DNA from: Nisaea sediminum
GTDB lineage: Bacteria > Pseudomonadota > Alphaproteobacteria > Thalassobaculales > Thalassobaculaceae
Direction of reading: 5' to 3'
DNA: 64,000 bases
Assembly: GCF_014904705.1 (NCBI RefSeq)
Contig: NZ_JACZCQ010000003.1
Coordinates: 124,001 to 188,000 of the forward strand
Position numbers and translations under genes: made by a program. Each line of letters starts with the position of its first letter. The stretch's first letter is position 1. The notes beneath the pieces are model-generated. The model did no database searches. It saw only the letters and a list, made by a program, of their open reading frames with translations, and was not told the origin of the DNA. This document shows, one piece after another, positions 52,891-61,611 of the stretch.

Positions 52891-54096
52891 ATGGTTCGTG
52901 TAAGTCTGGATACCAACCAAATGACATTCACCCCGGTTAACGAAAGCCCTACCCGAACATTGCCAGGCGACTCCGCACAGGCGTTCTTGCAGAGGACCGT
53001 CAAGCACGCCAGTTTAGCGCTGGACAGTCTGGCCGGGCGTTACATAGTGCTGTGTTTTTTCGGCTCCGGAGCGGAAGCGCACACTCAGAACGCCTGCAAA
53101 GCGGCAAGTTCCCGCCCGGATCTTTTTGACGACAGGCATGCCGCCTTCTTTGGCGTCAGCATCGACCCGGCGGACGAGACCGAGGCCCGGCTAACCCATC
53201 GGAATCCGGGCCACCGGCACTTTTACGACTTCGACCTAAGAGTATCCAAACTTTACGGAGCTCTGCCCCAAACGGCTGACCCGGACAATGCCCTTGGCGC
53301 TTTGACGCGCCAGTGGATCGTGATCGACCCGACGATGCGGGTACGCGATGTCATTCCATTCCGAGACGACCAGAGCGATATTGCCGAAGTCATCTCGCTG
53401 GTAGAGGGACTGCAGCCGGCTGAGCGGGCCTCCGGGATCGAGTTGATGGCACCGATCCTCTACCTCCCGAGGGTATTTGAGACCGATCTCTGCCAGCATC
53501 TGATCGAGACCTATGAAGCGCAGGGCGGTCGGGAGAGCGGCTTCATGCGCGAGATCGACGGAAGAACGGTCAGTGTGATCGATGCCGGCTTCAAGCGGCG
53601 CAAGGACATCACTCTGACGGACGACAGGCTGAACATTGAACTCCAGAAGCGTTTCCTGCGCAGGGTGATCCCCGAAATCGCGAAGGTGCACCAATTCACC
53701 GCGACACGAATGGAGCGCTTCATGGTCGCCTGTTACGCGGCCGAGGATGGCGGGCATTTCGCGCCTCACCGGGACAACAATTCAAGAGGAACTGCCCACC
53801 GGCGCTTCGCCGTGTCCGTCAATCTCAACGACGATTTCGACGGCGGCGAAGTGAGTTTCCCTGAATACGGACCGCGGTCCTTCAAGGCTCCCGCCGGCGG
53901 CGCTGTCGTTTTCTCCTGCTCGCTTCTGCACAGGGTCAGCAAGGTTACGCGCGGGCGGCGTTACGCCTTCCTGCCGTTCCTGTACGATGAAGCGGCCGCA
54001 CGCATCCGTCAGGAAAACGCTCACTTGATCGACTATCAGAAGACAGCACCCGGCAAAACCGAGCCGAAGACGGGCGAGGCCGGCGTCGTTGCGTAA
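52891..54096 (+). CDS. Redoxin-like domain fused to 2OG-Fe(II) oxygenase (prolyl-4-hydroxylase-like)
   Basis: A 401-residue protein from ATG 52891 (ATG 52921 also possible). Residues about 20-180 look like an AhpC/thioredoxin-fold domain (YIVLCFFGSGAEAHTQ; FGVSIDPADETEARL; FYDFDLRVSKLYGAL), but the peroxidatic motif P-x3-T-x2-C is not visible. Residues about 190-380 are a double-stranded beta-helix oxygenase with the Fe ligands His293 and Asp295 (FAPHRDN) and His347 (LLHRVSKVTRGRRYAF), with the nearby Arg for 2-oxoglutarate. It should hydroxylate a protein or small molecule using O2 and 2-oxoglutarate; the redox-fold domain may recognise the target. Confidence 0.82.
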   Translation: MVRVSLDTNQMTFTPVNESPTRTLPGDSAQAFLQRTVKHASLALDSLAGRYIVLCFFGSGAEAHTQNACKAASSRPDLFDDRHAAFFGVSIDPADETEARLTHRNPGHRHFYDFDLRVSKLYGALPQTADPDNALGALTRQWIVIDPTMRVRDVIPFRDDQSDIAEVISLVEGLQPAERASGIELMAPILYLPRVFETDLCQHLIETYEAQGGRESGFMREIDGRTVSVIDAGFKRRKDITLTDDRLNIELQKRFLRRVIPEIAKVHQFTATRMERFMVACYAAEDGGHFAPHRDNNSRGTAHRRFAVSVNLNDDFDGGEVSFPEYGPRSFKAPAGGAVVFSCSLLHRVSKVTRGRRYAFLPFLYDEAAARIRQENAHLIDYQKTAPGKTEPKTGEAGVVA

Positions 54097-54474
54097 AGCG
54101 AAAATAAGACGCCGCTAACCGCCTTCGCCAGCATGGCGGAAGATGCAAGGCCGCGCTCCAAACGGACCGCGCGCGTCATGTTCCGCGATGGCTTGCTGAC
54201 CAACATACTCAATCCGAAAATGGCGATATTCGTTCTCGCCCTCTTCCCGCAATTCATCGTCCGGGAGGCTGGTTCCGTCGCAATGCAGATCATGGTCCTG
54301 GCGACGGTGCTGAACGCCATCGGCTTCTTCGTCAACGGCTGCGTGATCCTTTCCGCCAGCCGTCTCGGGAGCTTTATCGCGGGCAGCGGGCGGCTGCGCA
54401 AACTCTCGCAATATTTCCTCGGTACGGTGTTCGTCGGTCTCGCCGCCCGACTGGCCTTCGACAACCGGAATTGA
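54097..54474 (+). pseudogene. C-terminal remnant of LysE/RhtB family exporter
   Basis: The frame from the in-frame stop before 54097 to 54474 carries only the second half of a LysE/RhtB protein: ARVMFRDGLLTNILNPKMAIFVLALFPQFI (the conserved GLLTNILNPK block), then two more hydrophobic helices and the end LAARLAFDN. LysE proteins have about 205 residues and six helices; here the first three are absent and the redoxin/oxygenase gene ends right before it. ATG 54133 could still give a 113-residue peptide, but an intact exporter is not encoded. It is most likely a decayed fragment. Confidence 0.75.
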
Positions 54475-54486
54475 GCCCCGCCAATC

Positions 54487-54741
54487 TCAGAGATGCTTTC
54501 CGCGCTCGAGAATCTCGAGCACGTATTCCCGATAGGTCATGCCGAGTTCCTTCGCCCGCTTGACGCGGCGCTGGAGAATGAGCCGGTCCGGGGTCTCCCA
54601 GGCCTTGGCGCTCGCTTTCTTCCAGTGCGTCTTGTGCCATGCATTGCTGAGCGGCGGTCCCTGATTGTGTCCGATGCCAATGGGGACCTTCCTGCGCAGG
54701 CCGACCAGCGCAGACACCTTGTGCTGTTTGATGCGGTTCAT
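54487..54741 (-). CDS. Small basic hypothetical protein with HNQGPPL motif
   Basis: An 84-residue basic protein with the recurring GIGHNQGPPL motif of small alphaproteobacterial and phage-type proteins, then a helical part (RVKRAKELGMTYREYVLEILERG). Function is unknown. Its start overlaps the stop of the SufR-like regulator (ATGA), so the two are translated together. Confidence 0.7.
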   Translation of the reverse strand: MNRIKQHKVSALVGLRRKVPIGIGHNQGPPLSNAWHKTHWKKASAKAWETPDRLILQRRVKRAKELGMTYREYVLEILERGKHL

Positions 54742-55364
54742 TTATGCGTGATCCGGTAGGCGCAGCGCCGTGCGCCCGAGAGAATGTGATCAGTCCGCTC
54801 TACCACGCAATCCGGTCCGAGAACATCCTGAAACAGCTCCAGTTCAGCGCGGCAAAGGCCTTGGCATTCGGCCGCCGCAGCACAGACCGGACAATGGTTT
54901 TCCACGAGCAGGTAGCCGTCCTCGTCCGTCCCGGAACATTCGGCCATGTAGCCCTCGCGGTCGCGTAGGGAAACCAGCCGGTCGAGCTTTTGACGAAGCG
55001 AGGATTCCGTCGAGACCTCCGCCTTGTAGACCGCGAGATTCTCAGTTCGGCGCTTCTCAATCAACCGGTCTAGGCCGTCCTCGCCGAAGAGTTCCCGGAC
55101 CGACTGCAGCAGGTCCACCGTGAGCTGCGCATGGCTGTCGGGGAACCGCGCATTGCCCTCTTCCGTCAGCGCCCAGTAGCGCTTCGGCCGCCCGCGTCCC
55201 TCGGGCCGGTCCTCGTGCCTCACCAGTCCGGCGTCGGCCAGCTTCGCGAGATGCTGCCGCGCCGCTTCCCCGGTCATGGAGAAACGCGCGCCGAGTTCTC
55301 CGATGGTCTGCGGACCCCGGGTCTTCAGCTGAAAGAGGATACGGTCTGCGGCTCGGTCATTCAT
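54738..55364 (-). CDS. SufR-like winged-helix regulator with cysteine cluster
   Basis: From ATG 55364, 208 residues. The N-terminus is a DeoR/ArsR-type helix-turn-helix (TIGELGARFSMTGEAARQHLAKL) with a wing (DRPEGRGRPKRYWALTEEG). The C-terminal half has Cys143 and then C158, C161, C167 and C171 (ENHCPVCAAAAECQGLC), the arrangement of SufR, which binds an Fe-S cluster and represses the suf genes. No suf genes are nearby, so the target is unknown; it may sense iron or oxidants. It is coupled to the small gene at 54487. Confidence 0.82.
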   Translation of the reverse strand: MNDRAADRILFQLKTRGPQTIGELGARFSMTGEAARQHLAKLADAGLVRHEDRPEGRGRPKRYWALTEEGNARFPDSHAQLTVDLLQSVRELFGEDGLDRLIEKRRTENLAVYKAEVSTESSLRQKLDRLVSLRDREGYMAECSGTDEDGYLLVENHCPVCAAAAECQGLCRAELELFQDVLGPDCVVERTDHILSGARRCAYRITHK

Positions 55365-55433
55365 TTCGGATTCCAACAGGTTATCCGTCTTTATCAAGAA
55401 ATGGCTTGTGTTGGAAGCGCGCGACACGGGTGA

Positions 55434-57011
55434 TCAGACGATCAGTTTCTCAAGGCTCTCCAGCCGGTCCGCCTCCTCCACAGGCTTGTCCCAGCGGATA
55501 CGGTGGAACCGCGGAAAGCGCATGGCGACGCCGCTCTTGTGGCGAGAAGAACGATGCACGCTGTCGAAGGCAACCTCGACCACCAGGCCCGGCGCGACCT
55601 CGCGCACCGGTCCGTAGCGCTGCACCGTATTGTCCCGCACCCACTTGTCGAGCCGCTTCAGTTCCTCGTCGGTGAAGCCGGAATAGGCCTTGCCGACCGG
55701 GACCAGCTCCGGCCCGCCCTCGCCCTCGCGCCAGGCACCGAAAGTGAAGTCGGAATAGAAGGAGGATCGCTTGCCGTGCCCGCGCTGGGCATACATGACG
55801 ACGGTGTCGAGGGTAAGCGCGTCCCGCTTCCACTTGAACCAGGGGCCCTTCGGGCGGCCGGCAAGATAGGCACTGTCGCGCCGCTTCAGCATCAGACCTT
55901 CGAGCTGCTCGCCACGGCAAGCGTCCCGGAGCGCTTCCAGCGCCGCCAGGTCCTCGAAGGTCACGATCTCCGACAGGTCTGCGCGCGCGGGATTCTCGCG
56001 CTCATGGAATCGCTCCAGCCGCTCCCGGCGCTCCGTGAAGGGCAGCGCCCGCAGATCCTCGTCACCATCGAACAGGATATCGTAGAGGCGGATATGCGCC
56101 GGGTGATCCTGAAGCATGCGGCGCGTCACGCGCTTGCGGTTGAGACGCTGCTGCAGATCGTTGAAGGGAGCCACCTCGCCGTCGCGTAGTACCAGCAGCT
56201 CACCATCGAGCACGCCCTCGAAAGAGATGAAATCGACGATGTCCGGAAAGGCCACCGAGATATCGTCACCGGTCCGCGAATAGAGCCTGACCTCGCCGCT
56301 GCGGGACGCGATCTGCACCCGGATGCCGTCCCATTTCCATTCCGCGACATATTGAGAGAGATCGAGCCGCGCGAGATCGCCGTCTTCCAAGGGGTTCGCC
56401 AGCATCAAAGGCCTGAAGACCGCGCGGTTGCTCATATCCGGCTGATCGGAACGCCCCTCAAGCCAGTCGAAGAGCTCTTTATAGGGCGGCTCCAACCCGT
56501 GCCAGATTTCCTCGATCTCGTCGACTTCGCGGCCGAACGCGTCGGCAAGTGCCGTCTTGGCAAGACGGGCGGAGACGCCGACCCGCATCCCTCCGGTCAC
56601 AAGTTTCAGCAACGCCCAACGCCCGGTCGCATCCAGCGTGTCGAGCCAGCTCTCGATCACCTCCGAGGCTTCGGCCACGCTCAGCCCTTCAAGTTCAGCC
56701 GGGATCTCTGCCAGCCCGGGCGTCGCCCGGTTGGTCGGACGCTCCGGCCAGATCAATGCCGTGGTTTCCGCGAGGTCGCCGACGAAATCGTAGGACCAGC
56801 CAAAGAGTTCGGGATCGACGCGCTGCGTGACGAGGGTGCGGATCGTCGATGGTTTCGCGCTCTTGACATCCAGTACCCCCGCCAGCGCCGCAAGCGCGAT
56901 CCCCCGGTCCGGGTCCGGCGCGGAGCGGAAATAATCCGCCATCAGCTTCAGCTTGGTATTGCGTTGGGGCGCGTAGAGCAGCCGGTCGAGCAGATGGGCG
57001 AAGCGAAGCAT
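55434..57011 (-). CDS. ATP-dependent DNA ligase (ligase-associated DNA damage response type)
   Basis: A 525-residue ligase. The nucleotidyl-lysine motif is EWKWDGIRVQ with Lys226; further motifs are SRTGDDIS, FEGVLDGELLV, GLMLKRRDSAYLAGRPKGPWFKWKRD. The layout (N-terminal helical domain, adenylation domain, OB fold) matches the bacterial ligase that occurs with the MBL exonuclease and the Lhr-type helicase, linked to resistance to cross-linking agents. Its start overlaps the exonuclease stop by one base (TGATG), so the two are coupled. Confidence 0.93.
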   Translation of the reverse strand: MLRFAHLLDRLLYAPQRNTKLKLMADYFRSAPDPDRGIALAALAGVLDVKSAKPSTIRTLVTQRVDPELFGWSYDFVGDLAETTALIWPERPTNRATPGLAEIPAELEGLSVAEASEVIESWLDTLDATGRWALLKLVTGGMRVGVSARLAKTALADAFGREVDEIEEIWHGLEPPYKELFDWLEGRSDQPDMSNRAVFRPLMLANPLEDGDLARLDLSQYVAEWKWDGIRVQIASRSGEVRLYSRTGDDISVAFPDIVDFISFEGVLDGELLVLRDGEVAPFNDLQQRLNRKRVTRRMLQDHPAHIRLYDILFDGDEDLRALPFTERRERLERFHERENPARADLSEIVTFEDLAALEALRDACRGEQLEGLMLKRRDSAYLAGRPKGPWFKWKRDALTLDTVVMYAQRGHGKRSSFYSDFTFGAWREGEGGPELVPVGKAYSGFTDEELKRLDKWVRDNTVQRYGPVREVAPGLVVEVAFDSVHRSSRHKSGVAMRFPRFHRIRWDKPVEEADRLESLEKLIV

Positions 57012-58036
57012 CAGCCCTCCTCCTCATAGCCGAGCAGCCTGAGCGCCTTGGCCTCGATGCCCTTCTGCCGCGCGGCATGGACAAGCGCTTCCTCGCGTCC
57101 GTGCGTCACCCAGACCTCCGGTGCGCCGACATCATCGAGTGTCTGCAGCAACTCGTCCCAGTCGGCGTGGTCCGAGATTACCAGCGGGAGTTCGACGCCA
57201 CCCTGCTTCGCCCGCTGCTTCACCCGCATCCATCCCGATGCCATGGCGACCACCGGGTCCGGCAGGCGCCGCGCCCAGCGGTCGGCGATCGCCGAGGGCG
57301 GGGCAAGAACGATCTCACCTGAAAGATCCGCGCGCGGCTGTCCCTTCTCCCCCGCCGTCGCCGGGAGCAGTTCACCGAGATCGACGCCATGCGCCTGATA
57401 AAGCTCGCAGAGCGGGATCAATGCGCCATGCAGGTACAGAGGCTTGTCGTACCCAGCGGCCCGGATCAGCGAGATCAGCCGCTGCGCTTTTCCGAGAGAG
57501 TAGGTCCCGATGACATGGCAGCGCTCGGGAAACAGGCGCCGCGAATGCATCAGCGTCGCAATTTCGCCCTCGTCAGGCGGGTGGCGGAAGACGGGCAGCC
57601 CGAAGGTCGCTTCGGTGACGAACACGTCGCAAGGCACAGGCTCGAACCCCGCGCAGGTGCGGTCGGGACGGCGCTTGTAGTCGCCGGAGACGACGACCCG
57701 CTCGCCCATGTATTCGAGCACCACCTGCGCGCTGCCGAGCACATGGCCGGCCGGCACGAGGCGCACCCTGACGCCGTTGATCGAGATCGCCTCGCCGAAA
57801 GCCAGTGGCTGGCCGGTGCCGAACGGCGTCTCGCCGTATCGGGTCCGCATGATGGCGAGGGTCGCAGGCGTCGCCGCGACCGCACCATGGCCTGGCCGCG
57901 CATGGTCGGCATGTCCGTGGGTGATGACCGCGCGCTCGACGGCGCGGGTCGGGTCGACATAGAAGCCGCCCGGCTCGACAAGCAGACCCTCCGGTCGGAC
58001 CCTGATCCAGCTTGCCCTGCGTTCGGCTCTTGCCAT
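57011..58036 (-). CDS. Ligase-associated DNA exonuclease (metallo-beta-lactamase fold)
   Basis: A 341-residue MBL-fold protein with THGHADHARPGH (His40, His42, Asp44, His45) for the metal site, GDYKRRPD, FVTEATFG and HVIGTYSLGKAQRL, ending in a beta-CASP-type region (VISDHADWDELL). It is the exonuclease partner of the ATP-dependent ligase; these two with the Lhr-type helicase and a phosphoesterase form a conserved DNA repair set. It starts two bases after the SIS gene stop, so the three leftward genes may be one transcript. Confidence 0.93.
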   Translation of the reverse strand: MARAERRASWIRVRPEGLLVEPGGFYVDPTRAVERAVITHGHADHARPGHGAVAATPATLAIMRTRYGETPFGTGQPLAFGEAISINGVRVRLVPAGHVLGSAQVVLEYMGERVVVSGDYKRRPDRTCAGFEPVPCDVFVTEATFGLPVFRHPPDEGEIATLMHSRRLFPERCHVIGTYSLGKAQRLISLIRAAGYDKPLYLHGALIPLCELYQAHGVDLGELLPATAGEKGQPRADLSGEIVLAPPSAIADRWARRLPDPVVAMASGWMRVKQRAKQGGVELPLVISDHADWDELLQTLDDVGAPEVWVTHGREEALVHAARQKGIEAKALRLLGYEEEG

Positions 58037-58038
58037 CG

Positions 58039-58644
58039 CTACTCGATATTGTCCGTACGTGCCCGCTTACCGAGATAGCCGCCGTGGTGGCGAAGTCCAT
58101 ATTCGTGCCGCGTCACGCCCTTGCGCTCCATAAGCACCAGCGCCAGCGCATCGCTCACCGCTGCCATCACCGCCATGCTGGCCGACGGCGTCAGGCCGAG
58201 CGGACAGGGCTCCTTGATCACGCCCATGTCGATGATGACGTCGGCCAGATCGCGCAGCCCGCTATCGGGGTGAGAGGTAATACCGATGACCTGGCCGGCA
58301 TCGACATGGCGGCTGAGCTCGATGAATTCCAGAACCTCGCGGGTCTTGCCGCTGGTCGAAAAAGCGACGATGCAATCTCCCGGTGCGACCATGCCGAGAT
58401 CGCCATGCGCCGCCTCGCTCGGATGGATGAAGAAGGCCGGCGAGGCCGTCGAACTCAGGATCGCCGCGAACTTGTGCGCGATGAAACCCGCCTTCCCCAT
58501 GCCCGTCGTGATGATCTTGCCGGGCGTGTTCTGCAGGATGTCGAGGGCCCGTTCGTAGGTCTCGTCGACCCGGATCGCGTTGATGGCCGCGGCTTCCGCA
58601 TCGAGGATCATCTTGATGCGGGACTTGATGTCGGAACTGTTCAA
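58039..58644 (-). CDS. SIS-domain sugar-phosphate isomerase (KdsD/GutQ-like, without CBS domains)
   Basis: A 201-residue SIS protein starting at TTG 58644, eight bases after GAGG; ATG 58608 is a possible shorter start. It matches the isomerase part of D-arabinose-5-phosphate isomerases: IITTGMGKAGFIAHKFAAIL, HPSEAAHGDLGMV and FSTSGKTREVLEFI. Normal KdsD/GutQ proteins are about 320 residues with two CBS domains after the SIS domain; these are missing, with a real stop and a new gene start two bases later. It may interconvert a ketose and aldose phosphate. Confidence 0.82.
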   Translation of the reverse strand: MNSSDIKSRIKMILDAEAAAINAIRVDETYERALDILQNTPGKIITTGMGKAGFIAHKFAAILSSTASPAFFIHPSEAAHGDLGMVAPGDCIVAFSTSGKTREVLEFIELSRHVDAGQVIGITSHPDSGLRDLADVIIDMGVIKEPCPLGLTPSASMAVMAAVSDALALVLMERKGVTRHEYGLRHHGGYLGKRARTDNIE

Positions 58645-58872
58645 GGAAGGCCTCGGGGTTTCGGAATGTGAAGCTGCCGGAACTTACCCGACCGGGGCCT
58701 GAGACTCCAGCACGAGATACTTCGCATTTATAGGATCAATAAACGCTCTTTTCGATCATTATATCCAAAAGCGCATCAATTCAATGCTGCATTGCAACAT
58801 TATCAATTTTGCTCTCCAGACCGATATTCTAGTCAGTAATTGAACACTCGACTGGCAGAGCTGGAGCCGGAC
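58645..58872. other. 228-bp AT-rich gap before a small gene
   Basis: No open frame of note. It is more AT-rich than the coding sequence, with ATGCTGCATTGCAACAT around 58783, and should contain promoters for the leftward SIS/exonuclease/ligase set and the rightward small gene. I see no RNA element. Confidence 0.45.
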
Positions 58873-59043
58873 ATGATCAACGAACAGAACAAGCGCCCGC
58901 GGATCTATTTCTCGGACATTCAGCGCAAGTGGTCGACCTTGCAGGTCGACGCGGCGCAGGAAATGATCGACGACTTCTCCCGCCACGGTGACGATGCCGA
59001 TCCGCTCGGCGAATTGAGGCTCGTCCCGTCTAAGGCCGCCTGA
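58873..59043 (+). CDS. Hypothetical small protein with C-terminal HGxxxDPLxE motif
   Basis: I choose ATG 58873, six bases after GGAG, giving 56 residues; TTG 58840 would add 11. The protein is soluble and mostly helical (FSDIQRKWSTLQVDAAQEMI). Its C-terminal RHGDDADPLGEL resembles EHGEYTDPLAEM in the small protein at 24284-24604. I recognise no known family. A clear terminator follows. Confidence 0.6.
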   Translation: MINEQNKRPRIYFSDIQRKWSTLQVDAAQEMIDDFSRHGDDADPLGELRLVPSKAA

Positions 59044-59077
59044 CCCTCTTTTTCCTCCCCAACCTCCCCCTGATGAC

Positions 59078-59112
59078 CCGGGCATTGCCATAAGGCGATG
59101 TCCGGTTTTTTT
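59078..59112 (+). terminator. Rho-independent terminator after the small gene
   Basis: A 12-bp stem (CCGGGCATTGCC / GGCGATGTCCGG, with two G-U pairs) and a 4-base loop are followed by seven Ts. It begins 35 bp after the stop at 59043. Confidence 0.82.
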
Positions 59113-59202
59113 ATTTCGCGTTGCAGCATTCATGAAGACGGATTGACGGAATTATTTTTACAAGATATTTCTTGATAAATATTTTTCTCCCGGACAAAGA
59201 CA

Positions 59203-60645
59203 ATGACCGACAGCCACGTTCCCTGGTCCGAAATTCTGACGCGGAGCAGCGCGCCTTCCCTTTCACTGGTCTGTCTCGGAGTCTGGCTGCATGCAGCGGA
59301 CAGCCTGATCGTTGCAACCATGATGCCGGCGATCATCGACGGCATCGGCGGCGGCGAACTCGTCGCCTGGTCGATCGCCCTTTACGAGATCGGTACCATC
59401 ATTGCCGGCGCCGCGGGCGCCTTCCTCACGGTTCGCTTCGGGCTTCGCGCTCCGATGGCGACGGCGGCCTTCCTGTTTGCCGTCGGGTGCATCGTCAGCG
59501 CGCTTGCCCCGGCCATGCCGATACTGCTCGGCGGACGGCTGATCCAGGGGCTCGGCGGCGGCGGCCTCATGGCGCTCTCCTTCGTTGCGGCAAACCGGCT
59601 GTTTCCGGCACGACTGATACCCCGCGCCATCGCCTCAATGTCCGCCCTCTGGGGCGCCTCCTCCTTCATCGGTCCACTGATCGGCGGACTCTTCGTCGCT
59701 CATGCGGACTGGCGCGCCGGGTTCGGTTTCTTCGCATTGCAGGCCCTTACCCTTGGACTCTGGATCTTGTTCGCCCGCTCACTCTCCGTGCTCGACGCCG
59801 GCCGCCGCTCTCCGCATACAGGCGGCTTACCGATCTTCCGACTGACGCTGGTCGCCGCAGGGGTTGTTCTGATTGCCTATGCCGGCATCGAGATCGGCCC
59901 GGTGGCAACACCGGTCCTAGCGCTCTCCGGCCTGCTCTGTCTCGCCGGTTTTCTCCTTGCCGAGCGGAGGGCCGGAGACCGGAGAATGCTTCCCAAAGCC
60001 CCTTTCGGGATCGCCAGCGCGCCCGCCAGCGCCCTGACCATGATCCTCTTTCTAGCGGCGGCGACGATCGCGATCGGCGCCTATGGCCCGCTGCTGCTGG
60101 TCCGCCTGCACGGTCTTTCCGCGCTCGCGGCAGGGTACATGCTGGCGCTTTCTTCGGTCAGCTGGACCTTCTTCGCATTGATCGTCTCCGGCATCTCGGA
60201 GAGGCACGATCCGCGCTTCATTGCCCTGGGCATGCTCTGCGTCGGAGCCAGTATTCTTGGCTTCGTCTTCAGTGTCCCCGAAGGGCCACTCTGGCTGATT
60301 GCGCTTTCCACAATTCTCGAGGGCGGCGGTTTCGGCATCGCCTGGGTCTTCATCCTCCGCCGTGCCACATCCCTCGCACCACCGGAGGAAGCTGACCGGA
60401 TTTCCGCCGCGATCCCGACCATGCAGCGTCTCGGCTTCGCCCTCGGCGCCGCCTATATCGGCATCGTCGCAAATGCTGCCGGTTTCGCCTCCGCAGACAA
60501 GCTGACGGAGCTTGCAGACATCGCGCGCTGGATCTTCGCAAGCTGCCTCGCACCTGGTCTCGCCGGCCTCGTCGCCGCCGCCTGCTTCCTCTTGCCACAC
60601 TGGCGGATCAAGCTGCCTATTCCCCTTTCGCGCCAGGATACTTAG
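59203..60645 (+). CDS. MFS exporter, 14-helix DHA2-like type
   Basis: A 480-residue inner membrane protein with about 14 hydrophobic helices. MFS motifs include DSLIVATMMPAI near helix 1 (the DHA2-type motif D1) and the GGRLIQGLGGGGLMAL segment, with LWGASSFIGPLIGGL as the helix 5 motif C of drug exporters. It probably exports a drug or metabolite with proton exchange; no substrate can be assigned. It is 37 bp before the second crotonase but has its own ATG at 59203. Confidence 0.88.
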   Translation: MTDSHVPWSEILTRSSAPSLSLVCLGVWLHAADSLIVATMMPAIIDGIGGGELVAWSIALYEIGTIIAGAAGAFLTVRFGLRAPMATAAFLFAVGCIVSALAPAMPILLGGRLIQGLGGGGLMALSFVAANRLFPARLIPRAIASMSALWGASSFIGPLIGGLFVAHADWRAGFGFFALQALTLGLWILFARSLSVLDAGRRSPHTGGLPIFRLTLVAAGVVLIAYAGIEIGPVATPVLALSGLLCLAGFLLAERRAGDRRMLPKAPFGIASAPASALTMILFLAAATIAIGAYGPLLLVRLHGLSALAAGYMLALSSVSWTFFALIVSGISERHDPRFIALGMLCVGASILGFVFSVPEGPLWLIALSTILEGGGFGIAWVFILRRATSLAPPEEADRISAAIPTMQRLGFALGAAYIGIVANAAGFASADKLTELADIARWIFASCLAPGLAGLVAAACFLLPHWRIKLPIPLSRQDT

Positions 60646-60682
60646 GCTGCGGGTTCCAACGTCACTCAAAAGGTCTCCTATC

Positions 60683-61480
60683 ATGTCCGAACCCGTTGTC
60701 CTGCTCTCCAAAGACGAGCGCGGGGTCGCCACCGTCACGATCAACCGGCCCGAAGTGAACAATGCCTATAACGGCGACGTCATCCAGGGCCTGCTCGACG
60801 TCTTCGCGGCCCTCAGCTCCGATGACAAGGTTCGCGTCGTGGTGCTGCGGGGCAACGGTCGGCATTTCCAGGCCGGTGCGGATCTGCGCTGGCTGAACGA
60901 GATGGGCAAGCTCTCGCCGGAGGAGAACGTCGCGGTCTCGCGCCGCACCGCGTCGGCCGTTTGCGGCCTGAACGATTTTCCGAAACCGACCGTCGCTCTG
61001 GTCCACGGCGGCTGTTTCGGCGGCGGCGTCGGAATCGTCGCTGCCTGCGACGTCGTGATCGCCAGCGAGGATGCGATCTTCGCCATCACCGAGGCCCGCT
61101 GGGGTGTGATGGCCGGCATCATCGTCCCGCATCTGAACGCCGCGATGGGGCCGCGCAACGTCCGGCGCTATGCCCTCACCTGCGAGCGTTTCGGCGCGGC
61201 GAAGGCCGCCGAGATGGGCCTGGTCCACGAGGTTTGCCCCACCGGCGGCCTCGACGCCGCAGCGGCTCCTGTCATCGACCAGCTCCTGCTCTCCGCGCCG
61301 ATCGCCATGACTGAGACAAAGCAGGTCATTCTCGACCATGCGAGGATCACGCTCTCCGACGAGTATTTCGAGGAATTGGTGGCCCAGCATGCGGCCAAGC
61401 GCCAGTCGGACGAGGCGGCCGAGGGGCTGAAGAGCTTCGCCGAGAAACGGAACCCCGCATGGTATACCGGCGCGGCTTGA
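60683..61480 (+). CDS. Enoyl-CoA hydratase/isomerase family protein
   Basis: From ATG 60683, after AAAAGG, 265 residues. Crotonase motifs are VATVTINRPEVNNAYN, VLRGNGRHFQAGADLRWL for the oxyanion hole, and LVHGGCFGGGVGIVAACDVVIA for the second loop. The last motif resembles methylglutaconyl-CoA-hydratase-like members, so a branched-chain amino acid role is possible but not certain. It is a different subgroup from the crotonase at 3762. It follows the MFS exporter by 37 bp. Confidence 0.9.
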   Translation: MSEPVVLLSKDERGVATVTINRPEVNNAYNGDVIQGLLDVFAALSSDDKVRVVVLRGNGRHFQAGADLRWLNEMGKLSPEENVAVSRRTASAVCGLNDFPKPTVALVHGGCFGGGVGIVAACDVVIASEDAIFAITEARWGVMAGIIVPHLNAAMGPRNVRRYALTCERFGAAKAAEMGLVHEVCPTGGLDAAAAPVIDQLLLSAPIAMTETKQVILDHARITLSDEYFEELVAQHAAKRQSDEAAEGLKSFAEKRNPAWYTGAA

Positions 61481-61611
61481 GCGATCGAACCGGCGAGCGG
61501 TTCCGCTGCTTCGAGGATCGCGAAGAGGCCACCGCCTGAGCAGCCTGCTCGTCTCCCGAAGCCGCGGATTAATCCCTTGCCGCGCGCCCGGGCGCCCGCC
61601 ACTTTTGCAGC

